From Streptomyces sp. GQFP (GTDB lineage: Bacteria; Actinomycetota; Actinomycetes; Streptomycetales; Streptomycetaceae): a stretch of 64,000 nt of DNA. Position 1 is the first letter of the stretch, and the number at the start of each line of letters is the position of its first letter. A program made the translations under genes and the position numbers. Positions 1-10,890 of the stretch are shown piece after piece. The notes under the pieces were generated by a model. It was not told where the DNA came from. It saw only the letters and a list, made by a program, of their open reading frames with translations, and ran no database searches. The stretch spans positions 3,224,001 through 3,288,000 of the forward strand of contig NZ_CP089312.1 of assembly GCF_021545335.1 (NCBI RefSeq), read 5' to 3'.

Positions 1-4
1 GACC

Positions 5-967
5 GTGATGATCGTCGCCCGTCGGCCGCTCGGCCGGGCCGCGCGAAGGACGGGATCCGGAATCGCCCGGGGCGCTCGGGTGCTGCGTCCCCGGCTGCCC
101 CGCGGCATGGCCCTGGCGCTGCGCCGCCGCAGGCGTGGGGTACTGGCCCGGCGGCTGGCGGCGGACAGCCGCACCCCGGTGATGGTGCGTCAGGCGCTGC
201 GCGAGCTCGTACGGGCCGACCAGCCGGGCGCGGGCGGCCCGGTCCGCGTCTACAGCGTGCAGGCCGAGCCGGCCAAGCTGCTGGCCTCGGTGTCCGGCGC
301 GGCCGAGGCACCGTCGCCGTGGACCGCCGTCGCGCCCACCAGCTGGGAGCGCGCCGGGCTGCCGACGGTCATCGAGGCCGACAGCCCGGACGACGCACCG
401 GACCTCCCGCTGCTCGCCCGGGTCGGCATCAACGACCGCGGCGCCCAGGTCATGGTCGACCTCGGCCAGATCAATGGTTCGTTGAGCGTGCGCGGCGACC
501 TCGGCGTGGCCCAGGACACGGTGGCGATGCTCGTACGCGGACTGCTGGAACTGCCCCGCCAGGGTACCGTGGTGGTGGCGGTGGACCCGAACGCGACCGT
601 GCTGCCGGGCGTGCACGGTCTGGTCCGGGTCCCTTCCGTGGCGGAGGTCAAGGGCCGGGCCCCGGCCGAAGTGCTCAGCGCCGCCGAGGAGTTGGGCGTC
701 GGCCTGGTGCGCGGCGCGGGCCGTACGGGCGAGGCGACCGGGCTGATCATGCTGCTTCAGCCCTCGACGGGCGACGAGGCGCGGGCGCTCGCGGAACTGG
801 CGACGCCGGACGGCGGTGGCTGGATCGTCCTCACGGTGGGCGATGTGCCCGGGGCGCACTGGCGCTGGTACGCCGAGCCGGACGGCACGGTGGATCTGGG
901 CGTTCTCGGCCTGCGGGTGACGGTCCCGACACAGGCCCTGGCCGGTATCGGCTCCGGCCGCGTGTGA
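5..967 (+). CDS. Conserved actinobacterial protein of unknown function (possibly 5'-truncated by the window)
   Basis: Product of at most 320 residues beginning at a GTG four bases into the window. The frame is open to the left edge, so the true start may lie outside. The first ~65 residues are very Arg-rich and basic. The remainder looks like a compact alpha/beta protein with alternating hydrophobic strands (for example MVDLGQINGSLSVRGDLG, TVVVAVDPN). Its arrangement (RQALRELVR, then VYSVQ, then SPWTA, then a VDLGQ strand) resembles the middle region of Streptomyces LysM/BTAD regulatory proteins, but no LysM or BTAD part is present. That resemblance is from memory, and no function is assigned. 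Confidence 0.6.
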   Translation: MMIVARRPLGRAARRTGSGIARGARVLRPRLPRGMALALRRRRRGVLARRLAADSRTPVMVRQALRELVRADQPGAGGPVRVYSVQAEPAKLLASVSGAAEAPSPWTAVAPTSWERAGLPTVIEADSPDDAPDLPLLARVGINDRGAQVMVDLGQINGSLSVRGDLGVAQDTVAMLVRGLLELPRQGTVVVAVDPNATVLPGVHGLVRVPSVAEVKGRAPAEVLSAAEELGVGLVRGAGRTGEATGLIMLLQPSTGDEARALAELATPDGGGWIVLTVGDVPGAHWRWYAEPDGTVDLGVLGLRVTVPTQALAGIGSGRV

Positions 968-1278
968 CCCGTAAAAAATCTTCGAAACAAATATCCTGGA
1001 ACTGAACCCCCTTCCCGCGGGGGCCGTGTTGATGGCAGCAGCGGATACAGCGGAAAAGAGCGGCGGAGGGAAAAAGTCCCGGAGGAAAGCCCCGGAAGGA
1101 ATTCCGTGACCGGATAACGGCCGGTCCGCGAAGAACTCCGTCCCGGCGGTTGTCTGGTCCTCCTCCACGGCCGCCGGGGCGGTGCCCCGCTCATTGAGTA
1201 CACCTCGTTCACACCCATTCATCGAAAACCGGGGCGCGGCGAAACGCGCCCCGATTCGGAAACGGAAGAGGAAAAGTC
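968..1278. other. Intergenic region upstream of the repeat lipoprotein
   Basis: A 311-bp stretch without a convincing gene. It presumably carries the end of the upstream transcript and the promoter of the lipoprotein at 1279. GGAAGAGGAAAAG directly before the ATG is a plausible ribosome site. I see no strong terminator hairpin or operator. Confidence 0.5.
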
Positions 1279-2244
1279 ATGCGAAAGTGGCAGAGCATTT
1301 CGATCGCGGTCACGGCGGCGGCGATCATGCTGACGTCAGCCTGCGGGGGGTCGCAGGACGGGGCGGCGCCCGCGGGCGCCGCGGTGAGCGTGGCCCCGAG
1401 CGGGGCGGCGGCCACACCGGGAGGCGCGGGCGCCGGCACCGTTGTGGGAGGCGTGGCGAACGTGGCGCCGTCGGCGGCGGGCAAGCTCAGCATCTGGGAG
1501 AGCGCCGAGCTGGGGCCGGTCGTCACCGACAGCGCGGGTTTCACGCTCTACCGCTTCGACAAGGACACCGCCCAGCCCTCGCGGTCCAACTGTGCCGGGG
1601 AGTGCGCCACGACCTGGCCGCCCGTCCTGGCCGACGACGCCTCGGCCGCGGACGGCATGGACGCCTCGCTGCTCGGCAAGGTGGCCCGCGCCGACGGTAC
1701 CGAACAGCTCACCCTCGCCGGCTGGCCGCTGTACCGCTTCGCCAAGGACACCCAGCCGCGCCAGAGCAACGGCCAGGGCGTGGGCGGCACCTGGTTCGCG
1801 GCAGCCCCCGACGGCACCAAGGCCAACGCCGACACGGCCAGCGGCTCGGGCTACGGTGCCGATGCCGATGCCGGGCAGACCGAAGAACTCCCGCCGCTCT
1901 CCACCGTCGACAACGCCGACCTCGGCGAGATCGTCCGCGACGGCGAGGGCCGCACCCTGTACCGCTTCACCAAGGACACCGACTGGCCGATGAAGTCCAA
2001 CTGCGTCGACGCCTGCCTGGACAAGTGGAAGCCCGCCAAGCCGGTCGACGCGGGCGCCGTCGAGGGCATCGACCCCAAGCTCCTCAGCACCTACACCCGC
2101 CCCGACGACGGAACCGAGCAACTCGCCCTCGACTGCTGGCCGCTCTACTGGTTCACCGGTGACCAGACCCCGGGCGACACCAACGGCCAGGGCGTCGGCG
2201 GCACCTGGTTCGCGGTGAAGGCGGACGGCAGCCTCGCCAAATAG
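1279..2244 (+). CDS. Secreted-repeat lipoprotein (PF03640 family)
   Basis: A 321-residue lipoprotein. Residues 1-23 form a signal peptide ending in the lipobox LTSAC, so it should be anchored on the outer face of the membrane. After a Gly/Ala-rich linker come two halves (about residues 75-180 and 205-318). Each contains LYRF-type motifs (LYRFDKDT, LYRFAKDT, LYRFTKDT, LYWFTGD), paired cysteines (SNCAGEC, SNCVDAC) and a closing NGQGVGGTWF. This is the pattern of the 'secreted repeat of unknown function' family; some relatives are linked to redox or iron chemistry, but the role here is unknown. A purine-rich ribosome site precedes the ATG, and the Fic gene downstream is convergent. Confidence 0.9.
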   Translation: MRKWQSISIAVTAAAIMLTSACGGSQDGAAPAGAAVSVAPSGAAATPGGAGAGTVVGGVANVAPSAAGKLSIWESAELGPVVTDSAGFTLYRFDKDTAQPSRSNCAGECATTWPPVLADDASAADGMDASLLGKVARADGTEQLTLAGWPLYRFAKDTQPRQSNGQGVGGTWFAAAPDGTKANADTASGSGYGADADAGQTEELPPLSTVDNADLGEIVRDGEGRTLYRFTKDTDWPMKSNCVDACLDKWKPAKPVDAGAVEGIDPKLLSTYTRPDDGTEQLALDCWPLYWFTGDQTPGDTNGQGVGGTWFAVKADGSLAK

Positions 2245-2438
2245 CACCGGGCCGCTCCCGGCTGCGCCACGTTGCTGCGGCAGCTGGTTCAGCACCTGAC
2301 CAAAGGCGGCACGCGCCGCAGCGAAGCAGCCGACGGAACGCGTTGTGACAGGGCACGAGGCTTGCCTCTGCCGCAACCTGCGCGGTCGCGAGTTCCGGAC
2401 AGTTCCGGCAGGTCGGCGGACACGGACGCGAGACACCC

Positions 2439-3575
2439 TCAGCGTGTGTACGGATCGGCCAGCGGCAGCGGCGTCCGAGCCGCTTCCAGGGCCGGCTCCG
2501 GAAAGGCGGGGCCGGCGGTGTAGAAGCGGGCACGGGTACGGCCCACTGGTGTCAGGACGCCTGCCGCTGTCAGGTCCCGCAGGTCGCGTTGGGCCCGCTG
2601 CAGGCCCAGACCCTCCGCCCGTTCGTAGCGTGTCCGACGCACCCGCCCGGACATCGCCACGTCATGCAGAGCGGAAACCACCCTCTCCTCCAGCCCCCCG
2701 GCCTCCGCGAACTCACCGAGCAGAAGCCACACCTGGCTCGAACGATCCAAGCGACTGCGTACGGTCTGCGCCTGCTGGTGGTACGCAGTGAGGTTGAAAC
2801 GAACCCAGTCGGAGACGTCCTGGTCGGGGCGGTAAGTGGCGCCCCGACGCTGTAGCTCGCGGTAGTACTCCCAGGTGTTGCCGGGGCGCCCCAGCCAAGC
2901 CTCGATCGAGGAGAACTCTGGGGCCAGTTCCCCCTCTCTCGCGATCATGAGTGTTTGGAGGGAACGGGACATACGGCCGTTTCCATCCGCCCACGGGTGG
3001 ATGGAAACGAGGTGCAGATGCGCCATGGCGGCCCGTACCAGCGGGTGAGTGCCGTCATCCTTGTTCAGCCACTCGACCAGTTCACCCGTCAACGCAGCCA
3101 CATCGGCCGCGTCCGGCGCCGTGTAGGCGGCGATGCTGGGGTCGCGGGCGTCCGTTACGTACACCGCTCCGCGGCGCCACTGCCCGGCCGGCTTACGCGG
3201 GGTATGCCGGTGTCCCTGCAGCATCCAGTGGAGCGCGTTGAGCAGCTCCTTGCTGTATCGGAAGTCCGCGACATCGTGCAGCGTCTGGATGTAGGTCATC
3301 ATCCGCTGATACGCGAGCGTCTCCTCCCGGTCCTCCTCGGACACGTCGACATCCCGCTCGCCCTCCAGAAGGTCCTCGACGTCGACCGTGGACACTTTGA
3401 AGCCCTCGATCGAGTTGGAAGCCGCCACCGCGTCGGCGGTCAGGAACTTGCGCAAACCTTCAGCCCACTTCGTCGGAGTGGACCGGACCTGCAGGCGCAA
3501 TGAGTGACGGAGATCGTCGATCTCACCGAGAACACGCTGGTCCTCGGCACCGAGAGGAGGCGTGGGGAAAAGCAT
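2439..3575 (-). CDS. Fic family protein (class II, self-inhibited AMP-transferase)
   Basis: A 378-residue Fic protein. The catalytic loop HPWADGNGR is at about residues 193-201, followed by MSR, matching HxFx(D/E)GNGRxxR with Trp for Phe. The N-terminal helix carries SNSIEG at about 53-58, the inhibitory (S/T)xxxE(G/N) motif, so this is a class II enzyme that blocks its own ATP site. Family activity is usually AMP transfer from ATP to hydroxyl side chains; the target is unknown. The C-terminal third looks like a winged helix. There is no Shine-Dalgarno site. I chose the ATG at 3575 over an in-frame start nine codons upstream because a near-consensus promoter places transcription initiation at that ATG. 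No antitoxin gene is adjacent. Confidence 0.9.
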   Translation of the reverse strand: MLFPTPPLGAEDQRVLGEIDDLRHSLRLQVRSTPTKWAEGLRKFLTADAVAASNSIEGFKVSTVDVEDLLEGERDVDVSEEDREETLAYQRMMTYIQTLHDVADFRYSKELLNALHWMLQGHRHTPRKPAGQWRRGAVYVTDARDPSIAAYTAPDAADVAALTGELVEWLNKDDGTHPLVRAAMAHLHLVSIHPWADGNGRMSRSLQTLMIAREGELAPEFSSIEAWLGRPGNTWEYYRELQRRGATYRPDQDVSDWVRFNLTAYHQQAQTVRSRLDRSSQVWLLLGEFAEAGGLEERVVSALHDVAMSGRVRRTRYERAEGLGLQRAQRDLRDLTAAGVLTPVGRTRARFYTAGPAFPEPALEAARTPLPLADPYTR

Positions 3576-3610
3576 GCCCACACCATAGAATGACGCAAAC
3601 ATTACGTCAA
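3573..3610 (-). promoter_or_regulatory. Near-consensus promoter giving a leaderless fic mRNA
   Basis: On the minus strand TTGACG (3610-3605) is followed after 17 bases by TATGGT (3587-3582). Seven bases beyond the -10 hexamer is the A of the fic ATG at 3575. TGACGT(A) elements are repeated around the -35 (TGACGTATTGACGTAATG), which could be an operator. The housekeeping-sigma-like spacing is seen directly; leaderless transcription is inferred. Confidence 0.75.
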
Positions 3611-3739
3611 TACGTCAGACTCCCGCCGACCGTACGGCGTCGAGCCCGCACGGGAACGACGGAGGGCCGAGTCCACGAAGAGAACTCGGCCCGAATCCAC
3701 ACGTCGAACCCATCGTATTAACGTTCAGTAACACCTTGG

Positions 3740-4828
<1,089 letters not shown>

Positions 4829-4947
4829 GTTGCGACTTCCCGTACGAGAGGAGGGTGAGGAGGGTGGAGACGATCCCTCAGTCTACGGGCGTTTCTTCGG
4901 CGTGTCTGAAGGGCCGGTCCCCGCACGGGCCGACCTAGGTTGGTCCA

Positions 4948-5502
4948 GTGGAGCAACACAGGATCCGACACCGTCCCCCGCACTCCGGCCCGGCCCGGCC
5001 CGTACGCGGCGCCAGGGGAGGCACCGGGAAAGCGGCGGCCGGATCCCGGCGCCCCACGGCCCCCGCCCGGCGGCCCGCTCCCCCGGTCGTGCAGACCCTG
5101 CGGCGGATGCCGAACCCCCGGCTCACCGGGCTCGGCGGCGGGTTGTTCTGCGCGGCGCTGATGTTCGTGCTCGGCAGTCTCGACCAGCTGCTGTTCGGGG
5201 CGTCCCTGACCGCGTACGGCGTGCTGTTCCTGCCGGTGTGCGTGCTGACCGCGGCCTGGGTGCGGGGCGCGGACCTGGTGACCGCGCCCGTCGTCGTACC
5301 CATCGCCTTCACCGTGGGCCTGCTGCCCGTGGCCGACGGAGACGGCGTCTTCGGCCGCCTGATGGGCATCGTCACCGCACTCGCCACCCAGGCCGGGTGG
5401 CTGTACGGGGGAACGCTCGTCGCGGGCGTCATCGTGATCGTGCGGAAGGTGCGTCTGATGAACCGGCGGCCGGGGCGGAACCGGGCCGGCCGGACCGCGT
5501 AG
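4948..5502 (+). CDS. DUF6542 integral membrane protein
   Basis: A 184-residue protein with a ~50-residue basic, Pro-rich cytoplasmic N-terminus followed by four predicted membrane segments (about residues 63-80, 84-105, 109-130, 140-165) and a basic tail. The pattern MPNPRLTGLGGGLFCAAL at the start of the membrane part is typical of the actinobacterial DUF6542 family found beside ychF or ispH-type core genes. Function is unknown. The start is GTG at 4948; an internal start nearer the membrane part cannot be excluded. It is convergent with ppgK. Confidence 0.8.
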   Translation: MEQHRIRHRPPHSGPARPVRGARGGTGKAAAGSRRPTAPARRPAPPVVQTLRRMPNPRLTGLGGGLFCAALMFVLGSLDQLLFGASLTAYGVLFLPVCVLTAAWVRGADLVTAPVVVPIAFTVGLLPVADGDGVFGRLMGIVTALATQAGWLYGGTLVAGVIVIVRKVRLMNRRPGRNRAGRTA

Positions 5503-5575
5503 GCCCCCTTGGCCGCTCCCGGCTTGCAGGACCGCAAGGTCCTTGGCCGCTCCCGACCGCCGCCCCTTGCGCCTC

Positions 5576-6322
5576 CTACGCCTGCTTGGCCGCCCGCATC
5601 GCCGCGCCCACGATCCCCGCGTTGTTCTGGAGCTGCGCCGGGACGATCTCCGCCTTGATGCCCTCGATCAGCGGCAGGAACTTGGCGGACTTGCGGCTGA
5701 CTCCGCCGCCGATGATGAACAGCTCCGGGGAGAACAGCATCTCCACGTGCTCCAGGTACTTCTGCACGCGGTGGGCCCAGTGCTCCCACGTCAGCTCGTT
5801 GTCGTCCTTGGCCTTCGTCGACGCGCGGGTCTCCGCGTCGTGGCCGTGCAGTTCCAGGTGGCCCAGTTCCGTGTTCGGGACCAGGACGCCCTCGCAGAAG
5901 AGGGCGCTGCCGATGCCCGTACCGAAGGTGAGGAGCGCGACCGTGCCTCGCCGGTCGCGGCCCGCGCCGAACTGCATCTCGGCGACGCCCGCCGCGTCCG
6001 CGTCGTTCAGCACCGTCACCGGGAGGCCGCCCAGTCGGTCGCTCAGCAACGCGCGCGCGTCCGTGTCGATCCAGTTCTTGTCGACGTTCGCCGCCGTACG
6101 AATCGTCGAGCCGCCCGTGACGACGCCCGGGAAGGTGATGCCGACCGGGCCAGTCCAGCCGAAGTGGCCGACGACCTCCTTCACGCCGTCCGCCACCGCG
6201 TCGGGCGTGGCCGGGTGCGGGGTCAGCACCTTGAAGCGCTCCTCCGCGAGGTCGCCCCTGTCCAGGTCCACAGGGGCGCCCTTGATCCCTGACCCGCCGA
6301 TGTCCACGCCAAAGATGTGCAT
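5576..6322 (-). CDS. ppgK: Polyphosphate glucokinase (ROK family)
   Basis: A 248-residue cytosolic sugar kinase that phosphorylates glucose to glucose-6-phosphate using polyphosphate or ATP. The phosphate-binding loop DIGGSGIKG is at residues 6-14, the sugar-binding and catalytic LNDADAAG at about 124-131, the adenosine motif [10 protein letters not shown] near 150, and [10 protein letters not shown] near 205. Length and order match actinobacterial PpgK. It follows ispH on the same strand with a 29-bp gap, so the two are probably co-transcribed. Confidence 0.95.
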   Translation of the reverse strand: MHIFGVDIGGSGIKGAPVDLDRGDLAEERFKVLTPHPATPDAVADGVKEVVGHFGWTGPVGITFPGVVTGGSTIRTAANVDKNWIDTDARALLSDRLGGLPVTVLNDADAAGVAEMQFGAGRDRRGTVALLTFGTGIGSALFCEGVLVPNTELGHLELHGHDAETRASTKAKDDNELTWEHWAHRVQKYLEHVEMLFSPELFIIGGGVSRKSAKFLPLIEGIKAEIVPAQLQNNAGIVGAAMRAAKQA

Positions 6323-6351
6323 GGCTCTACGTTACGGCGTACGACTGACAG

Positions 6352-7392
6352 TCACTCGCCCGAGGGGGGTGTAGTGGTGGTGGCGGTCGGGGTGGCGGGG
6401 GCAACCCCCATGCGCTGGGCCACCAGTTCCGCCGCCTCCGCGCGCAGGTCGCGGCGGAGTTCCTTCGGGAGCGAGAAGGTGATGGACTCCTCCGCCGCCT
6501 TGACCAACTCCACGTCCTCGAAGCCGCGCTGCGACAGGTACTCCAGGACCTGCTCCACCAGGATCTCGGGGACCGACGCGCCCGAGGTGACGCCGACCGT
6601 CGACACGCCGTCCAGCCAGGCCTCGTCGATCTCGTCGGCGAAGTCCACGAGGTACGCAGCGCGGGCGCCGGCGAGCTTCGCCACCTCGACCAGCCGGATG
6701 GAGTTGGACGAGTTCCTGGATCCGACCACGATCACCAGATCCGCCTCCTCGCCCATCTGCTTCACGGCGAGCTGGCGGTTCTGTGTGGCGTAGCAGATGT
6801 CGTCGCTGGGCGGGGAGATCAGCTGCGGGAACTTCTCCTTGAGGGCGTCGACGGTCTCCATCGTCTCGTCCACCGAGAGGGTGGTCTGGGACAGCCAGAC
6901 AACCCTCGACGGGTCGCGGACCTCGACCTTCGAGACGTCCTTGGGGCCGTCCACGAGGGTGATGTGGTCCGGGGCCTCGCCCGAGGTGCCGATGACCTCC
7001 TCGTGGCCCTCGTGACCGATCAGGAGGATGTCGTAGTCCTCCTTGGCGAAGCGGACGGCTTCCTTGTGGACCTTGGTGACGAGGGGGCAGGTCGCGTCGA
7101 TGGTCGCGAGCTTGCCTGCGGCGGCCTCGTCGTGGACGACGGGGGCGACGCCGTGCGCGGAGAACATGACGATCGACCCCTCGGGGACCTCCGCGGTCCG
7201 CTCGACGAAGATCGCGCCCTTTTTTTCGAGGGTCTGTACGACGTACTTGTTGTGCACGATCTCGTGCCGGACGTAGATGGGGGCCCCGTACTGTTCGAGG
7301 GCCTTCTCGACGGCGATCACGGCGCGGTCCACGCCCGCGCAGTAGCCTCGGGGGGCGGCGAGCAGGACACGGCGGCCAGGCGAAGCGGTCAT
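6352..7392 (-). CDS. ispH: 4-hydroxy-3-methylbut-2-enyl diphosphate reductase
   Basis: A 346-residue [4Fe-4S] enzyme (LytB) that makes IPP and DMAPP in the last step of the MEP pathway. The three cluster cysteines lie in [29 protein letters not shown] and [10 protein letters not shown]. The conserved histidines are in VRHEIVHNK and MFSAHGVAP, and SRNSSNS is the substrate-binding stretch. The Ala/Thr-rich tail is a normal actinobacterial extension. An in-frame ATG three codons upstream (7401) is possible, and neither has a good Shine-Dalgarno site. It is divergent from xseA, and a ~108-bp repeat fills most of the space between them. Confidence 0.96.
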   Translation of the reverse strand: MTASPGRRVLLAAPRGYCAGVDRAVIAVEKALEQYGAPIYVRHEIVHNKYVVQTLEKKGAIFVERTAEVPEGSIVMFSAHGVAPVVHDEAAAGKLATIDATCPLVTKVHKEAVRFAKEDYDILLIGHEGHEEVIGTSGEAPDHITLVDGPKDVSKVEVRDPSRVVWLSQTTLSVDETMETVDALKEKFPQLISPPSDDICYATQNRQLAVKQMGEEADLVIVVGSRNSSNSIRLVEVAKLAGARAAYLVDFADEIDEAWLDGVSTVGVTSGASVPEILVEQVLEYLSQRGFEDVELVKAAEESITFSLPKELRRDLRAEAAELVAQRMGVAPATPTATTTTPPSGE

Positions 7393-7433
7393 GTTCACCA
7401 TCGTACGTGCGCGGTGGGTGGGGTGGCGATTGT

Positions 7434-7541
7434 GGGGTTTTCGCCCCCGCCGCCCCTACCCGTCCCATCCCTGGGGGCTGCGCCCCCAGACCCCCGCTGT
7501 CGGCCTGAACGGCCTCGTCCTCAAACGCCGGACGGGCTGGA
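7434..7541. repeat. Streptomyces intergenic repeat, copy 1
   Basis: About 108 bp running from GGGGTTTTCGCCCCCGCC to CCGGACGGGCTGGA. It contains the hairpin core CTGGGGGC-TGC-GCCCCCAG and the block CGTCCTCAAACGCCGG. Two more copies lie at 14271-14378 and 14424-14522 (inverted), and a partial core lies at 29097-29115. It has no coding content and no transposase. Unusually, this copy sits in a divergent promoter region, between ispH and xseA. Confidence 0.9.
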
Positions 7542-7582
7542 AGGTGCCCGGTGTTGTCAGTGGGCGCCGATAGTCTCGCTGT

Positions 7583-8809
7583 ATGGCTCTCAATACGTCC
7601 GCTGATGCTCCGTTGCCTGTTGGTGAGGTGTCGCGGCTCATCGGGGGGTGGATCGATCGGCTCGGGGCCGTGTGGGTCGAGGGGCAGATCACCCAGTTGT
7701 CGCGGCGGCCCGGCGCCGGTGTCGTGTTTCTGACGTTGCGTGATCCCTCTCACGACATCTCCGTCGCCGTCACCTGCTATCGGCAGGTCTTCGACGCCGT
7801 CGCCGATGTGGTCAGTGAAGGGGCTCGGGTCGTCCTGCTCGCCAAGCCCGAGTGGTACGCGCCCCGGGGGCAGTTGTCACTGCGGGCCACCGAGATACGG
7901 CCTGTCGGGATCGGGGAACTGCTCGCCCGGCTGGAGCAGTTGAAGAAGGCCCTCGGCAACGAGGGGCTGTTCGCCGCCGAGCGGAAGAAGTCGCTGCCCT
8001 TTCTGCCCCAGCTCATCGGGCTCGTGTGCGGGCGTGCCTCCGCCGCCGAGCGGGACGTTCTCGAGAACGCCCGGCGCCGCTGGCCCGCCGTCCGGTTCGA
8101 GGTGCGCAACGTCGCCGTGCAAGGTGTGCACGCCGTTTCGCAGGTCGTCCAGGCCGTGAAGGAGCTGGACGATCTTGATGAGGTCGATGTGATCGTCGTC
8201 GCTCGGGGTGGGGGGAGCGTCGAGGATCTGCTGCCCTTCTCCGACGAGCAGCTCGTCCGGGCGGTCGCCGCCTGTCGTACGCCCGTCGTCTCCGCCATCG
8301 GTCATGAGCCCGACCATCCGCTCCTCGACTTCGTGGCGGACCTGCGGGCCTCCACCCCTACCGACGCCGCCAAGAAGGTCGTACCGGACGTGGGCGAGGA
8401 GTACGAGCGCGTGCGGCTGCTGCTCGACCGGGCCCGGCGGTCCGTGCACGCCTTCGTGGACCGGGAGGAACGCGGGCTCGCGCACGCCCTCGCGCGGCCC
8501 GTCATAGAGGATCCGCATCGGATGATCGACGAGCGGGCCGACCATGTCGCCGCCCTCGTCGAACGGTCACGGCGGACTCTCGGTCATCTTCTCGACCGTG
8601 CCGACTCCGAGGTGTCCCACACCCACGCGCGCGTGGTGGGCCTCTCCCCCGCCGCGACCCTGCGGCGCGGGTACGCGGTGCTGCAACAGGCCGACGGGCA
8701 CGTGGTCCGGGATCCGGGTGACGTCACGGCCGGTGAGGTGCTGCGGGCGCGGGTCGCCGAGGGTGAGTTCACTGTCCGAGCCGATGTTGTCGATGGTGTC
8801 GATGTTTAG
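7583..8809 (+). CDS. xseA: Exodeoxyribonuclease VII large subunit
   Basis: A 408-residue catalytic subunit of exonuclease VII, which degrades single-stranded DNA in both directions. An N-terminal OB fold (about residues 14-105, [14 protein letters not shown] and VVFLTLRD) binds ssDNA. The nuclease domain has [15 protein letters not shown] and [21 protein letters not shown] long helical C-terminus binds XseB. There is no Shine-Dalgarno site before the ATG; a -10-like GATAGT at 7569-7574 suggests a very short or absent leader. It is followed by xseB after 9 bp. Confidence 0.97.
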   Translation: MALNTSADAPLPVGEVSRLIGGWIDRLGAVWVEGQITQLSRRPGAGVVFLTLRDPSHDISVAVTCYRQVFDAVADVVSEGARVVLLAKPEWYAPRGQLSLRATEIRPVGIGELLARLEQLKKALGNEGLFAAERKKSLPFLPQLIGLVCGRASAAERDVLENARRRWPAVRFEVRNVAVQGVHAVSQVVQAVKELDDLDEVDVIVVARGGGSVEDLLPFSDEQLVRAVAACRTPVVSAIGHEPDHPLLDFVADLRASTPTDAAKKVVPDVGEEYERVRLLLDRARRSVHAFVDREERGLAHALARPVIEDPHRMIDERADHVAALVERSRRTLGHLLDRADSEVSHTHARVVGLSPAATLRRGYAVLQQADGHVVRDPGDVTAGEVLRARVAEGEFTVRADVVDGVDV

Positions 8810-8818
8810 GGTGGGCGC

Positions 8819-9088
8819 ATGACCAGCAGCAACGTGAGTGAGGCGCTCGGCTACGAGCAGGCGCGGGACGAACTGATCGACGTCGTACGGCGGCTGGAGA
8901 CGGGCGGGACGACGCTGGAGGAATCCCTCGCCCTCTGGGAGCGCGGCGAGGAGCTGGCCAAGGTGTGCCGGCAGTGGCTGGAGGGCGCGCGCAAGCGGCT
9001 CGACGCGGCCCTGGCCGAAGAACACGAGCAGTCCGATGCGGAGGGCGCGGAGGGTCAGGAGGGCCGGGTCGACTCCGGAGGTGAGTGA
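8819..9088 (+). CDS. xseB: Exodeoxyribonuclease VII small subunit
   Basis: An 89-residue helical partner of XseA. The conserved core [18 protein letters not shown], then [19 protein letters not shown], matches the XseB family; the acidic tail is variable. It starts 9 bp after xseA, preceded by AGGGTGGGC, and forms a two-gene operon with it. It ends 36 bp before the convergent DUF4245 gene. Confidence 0.95.
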   Translation: MTSSNVSEALGYEQARDELIDVVRRLETGGTTLEESLALWERGEELAKVCRQWLEGARKRLDAALAEEHEQSDAEGAEGQEGRVDSGGE

Positions 9089-9124
9089 CCTCTCCGGCGG
9101 CCGGCCCGCCTTGCCCGCGTTCGC

Positions 9125-9664
9125 TTACGTCGTCTTCAGGGCCTGGGCCATCTTCGTCAGGCGGTCGAACGGCGCCGTGCCCGTCACCACCGTCGTGGAG
9201 CCCTTCTCGCGCAGCACCAGCGCGTCGTACTTGTCGCCCTCGTACCGCGTCCACGTCGCGTCCCCTATGCGCTGGGTGACCTTCGTCTCCTGGGCGCTCT
9301 GGGTCTTCTCGTCGATGAAGACGGACGGCTTCTGAGCGGACTGCTCCACCGCCACGTATTCACCCTCGGAGTCATGGAAGCCGAGGTGCCACGCGTCGAA
9401 GTCCTCGCCCGAGAAGCGCACCGAGGTCGCCTTCCAGTCGGCCGACAGGCCCTGGGGCGCGGCCACCGGGTAGCTCGCGGCGCGGCGAGCGGTCAGCAAC
9501 TCGACGCGGTAGTCGACCCTTTTGAGGTCGGGAGCGGAGTCGTCGTGCGGGATGAAGAGGTAGATCACTCCCGCCGCGAGACTGATGAGGCCCAGGGACA
9601 AGATCATGTCCCGGGCCGTCTTCTGCTTGCCGGTCCTGCCGGTCGTGCTGTTCGAGCCTGCCAC
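9125..9664 (-). CDS. DUF4245 membrane-anchored protein
   Basis: A 179-residue protein with a basic N-terminus, one membrane segment at about residues 20-41 (MILSLGLISLAAGVIYLFI) and an extracytoplasmic domain of about 130 residues that contains WKATSVRFSGED, WHLGFHDSEGEYVAVEQS and a closing helix FDRLTKMAQALK. This is the DUF4245 pattern found beside glpX in actinobacteria. Function is unknown. It is divergent from glpX. Confidence 0.88.
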   Translation of the reverse strand: MAGSNSTTGRTGKQKTARDMILSLGLISLAAGVIYLFIPHDDSAPDLKRVDYRVELLTARRAASYPVAAPQGLSADWKATSVRFSGEDFDAWHLGFHDSEGEYVAVEQSAQKPSVFIDEKTQSAQETKVTQRIGDATWTRYEGDKYDALVLREKGSTTVVTGTAPFDRLTKMAQALKTT

Positions 9665-9791
9665 ACCCCTATCGTCGCAGGTGTACCTGGCCGCTCATCC
9701 GTGGGGCCCCCTGCTCATTTTGTCTGCCTAACGATAGAGTCGGGGCCAACACCCTCATCCGGCCGTCGTCGTATCAGAAAGGTGCGTCTCG

Positions 9792-10826
9792 ATGACCGAG
9801 CATCATCATCTGCCGTCCGAACTCGAAGTGCCCTCCGAAGCCCCCGACCGCAACCTGGCCCTGGAACTCGTCCGGGTGACCGAGGCCGCCGCGATGGCGG
9901 CGGGCCGCTGGGTCGGCCGCGGTGACAAGAACGGCGCCGACGGTGCCGCCGTACGCGCCATGCGGACCCTCGTCTCGACCGTCTCGATGAACGGCGTCGT
10001 CGTCATCGGTGAGGGTGAGAAGGACGAGGCGCCCATGCTCTTCAACGGGGAGCGCGTCGGCGACGGGACCGGGCCCGAGTGCGACATCGCCGTCGACCCG
10101 ATCGACGGTACGACCCTCACCGCCAAGGGCATGACGAACGCCATCGCGGTTCTCGCGGCGGCCGACCGCGGCTCGATGTTCGACCCGTCCGCCGTCTTCT
10201 ACATGGACAAGCTGGTCACCGGGCCGGACGCCGCCGACTTCGTCGACATCAACGCGCCCGTCTCCGTGAACATCCGCCGGGTCGCCAAGGCCAAGCGGGT
10301 CACGCCGGAGGACGTCACCGTCGTCATCCTCGACCGGCCGCGCCACGAGGGCATCATCAAGGAGATCCGGGAGACCGGCGCGCGGATGAAGCTGATCTCC
10401 GACGGCGATGTCGCCGGGTCGATCCTCGCGCTGCGTGAGGGCACCGGCGTCGATCTGCTGCTGGGTATCGGCGGCACGCCCGAGGGCATCATCTCGGCCT
10501 GTGCCGTGAAGTGCCTCGGAGGCACCATCCAGGGCAAGTTGTGGCCCAAGGACGACGAGGAGCGGCAGCGGGCGGTGGATGCAGGGCACGATCTCGATCG
10601 TGTGCTGTTGACCGACGACCTGGTGTCCGGGGAGAACGTGTTCTTCGTCGCTACCGGGATCACCGATGGGGAGTTGTTGCGCGGGGTTCGTTATCGGTCG
10701 GAGACGGCTACGACTGAGTCGATCGTGATGCGGTCGAAGTCGGGGACGGTTCGGCAGATTTCGTCCGAGCATCGGCTTAGTAAGTTGCGGGCCTATAGCG
10801 CGATCGACTTCGACCGGGCCAAGTAG
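9792..10826 (+). CDS. glpX: Class II fructose-1,6-bisphosphatase
   Basis: A 344-residue gluconeogenic enzyme that hydrolyses fructose-1,6-bisphosphate to fructose-6-phosphate. Metal and phosphate sites are visible in [15 protein letters not shown] (~75-89), [12 protein letters not shown] (~103-114) and [19 protein letters not shown] (~226-244). Length and motifs fit GlpX. GAAAGGTG lies seven bases before the ATG, and AACGATAGAGT about 45 bp upstream is a possible -10 region. Confidence 0.97.
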   Translation: MTEHHHLPSELEVPSEAPDRNLALELVRVTEAAAMAAGRWVGRGDKNGADGAAVRAMRTLVSTVSMNGVVVIGEGEKDEAPMLFNGERVGDGTGPECDIAVDPIDGTTLTAKGMTNAIAVLAAADRGSMFDPSAVFYMDKLVTGPDAADFVDINAPVSVNIRRVAKAKRVTPEDVTVVILDRPRHEGIIKEIRETGARMKLISDGDVAGSILALREGTGVDLLLGIGGTPEGIISACAVKCLGGTIQGKLWPKDDEERQRAVDAGHDLDRVLLTDDLVSGENVFFVATGITDGELLRGVRYRSETATTESIVMRSKSGTVRQISSEHRLSKLRAYSAIDFDRAK

Positions 10827-10890
10827 GTCCGTCGGTTCGGTTCGGTTTGGTTTGGGGACTTCAGGTTGTGGGTCGCTGCGGGCCGGTGGG

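Noticed and set aside
1336..2436. Long open frame antisense to the repeat lipoprotein gene
   Set aside because: It mirrors the GC-biased codons of the plus-strand gene, has Arg/Ala/Gly-rich low-complexity translation and no domain or ribosome site.
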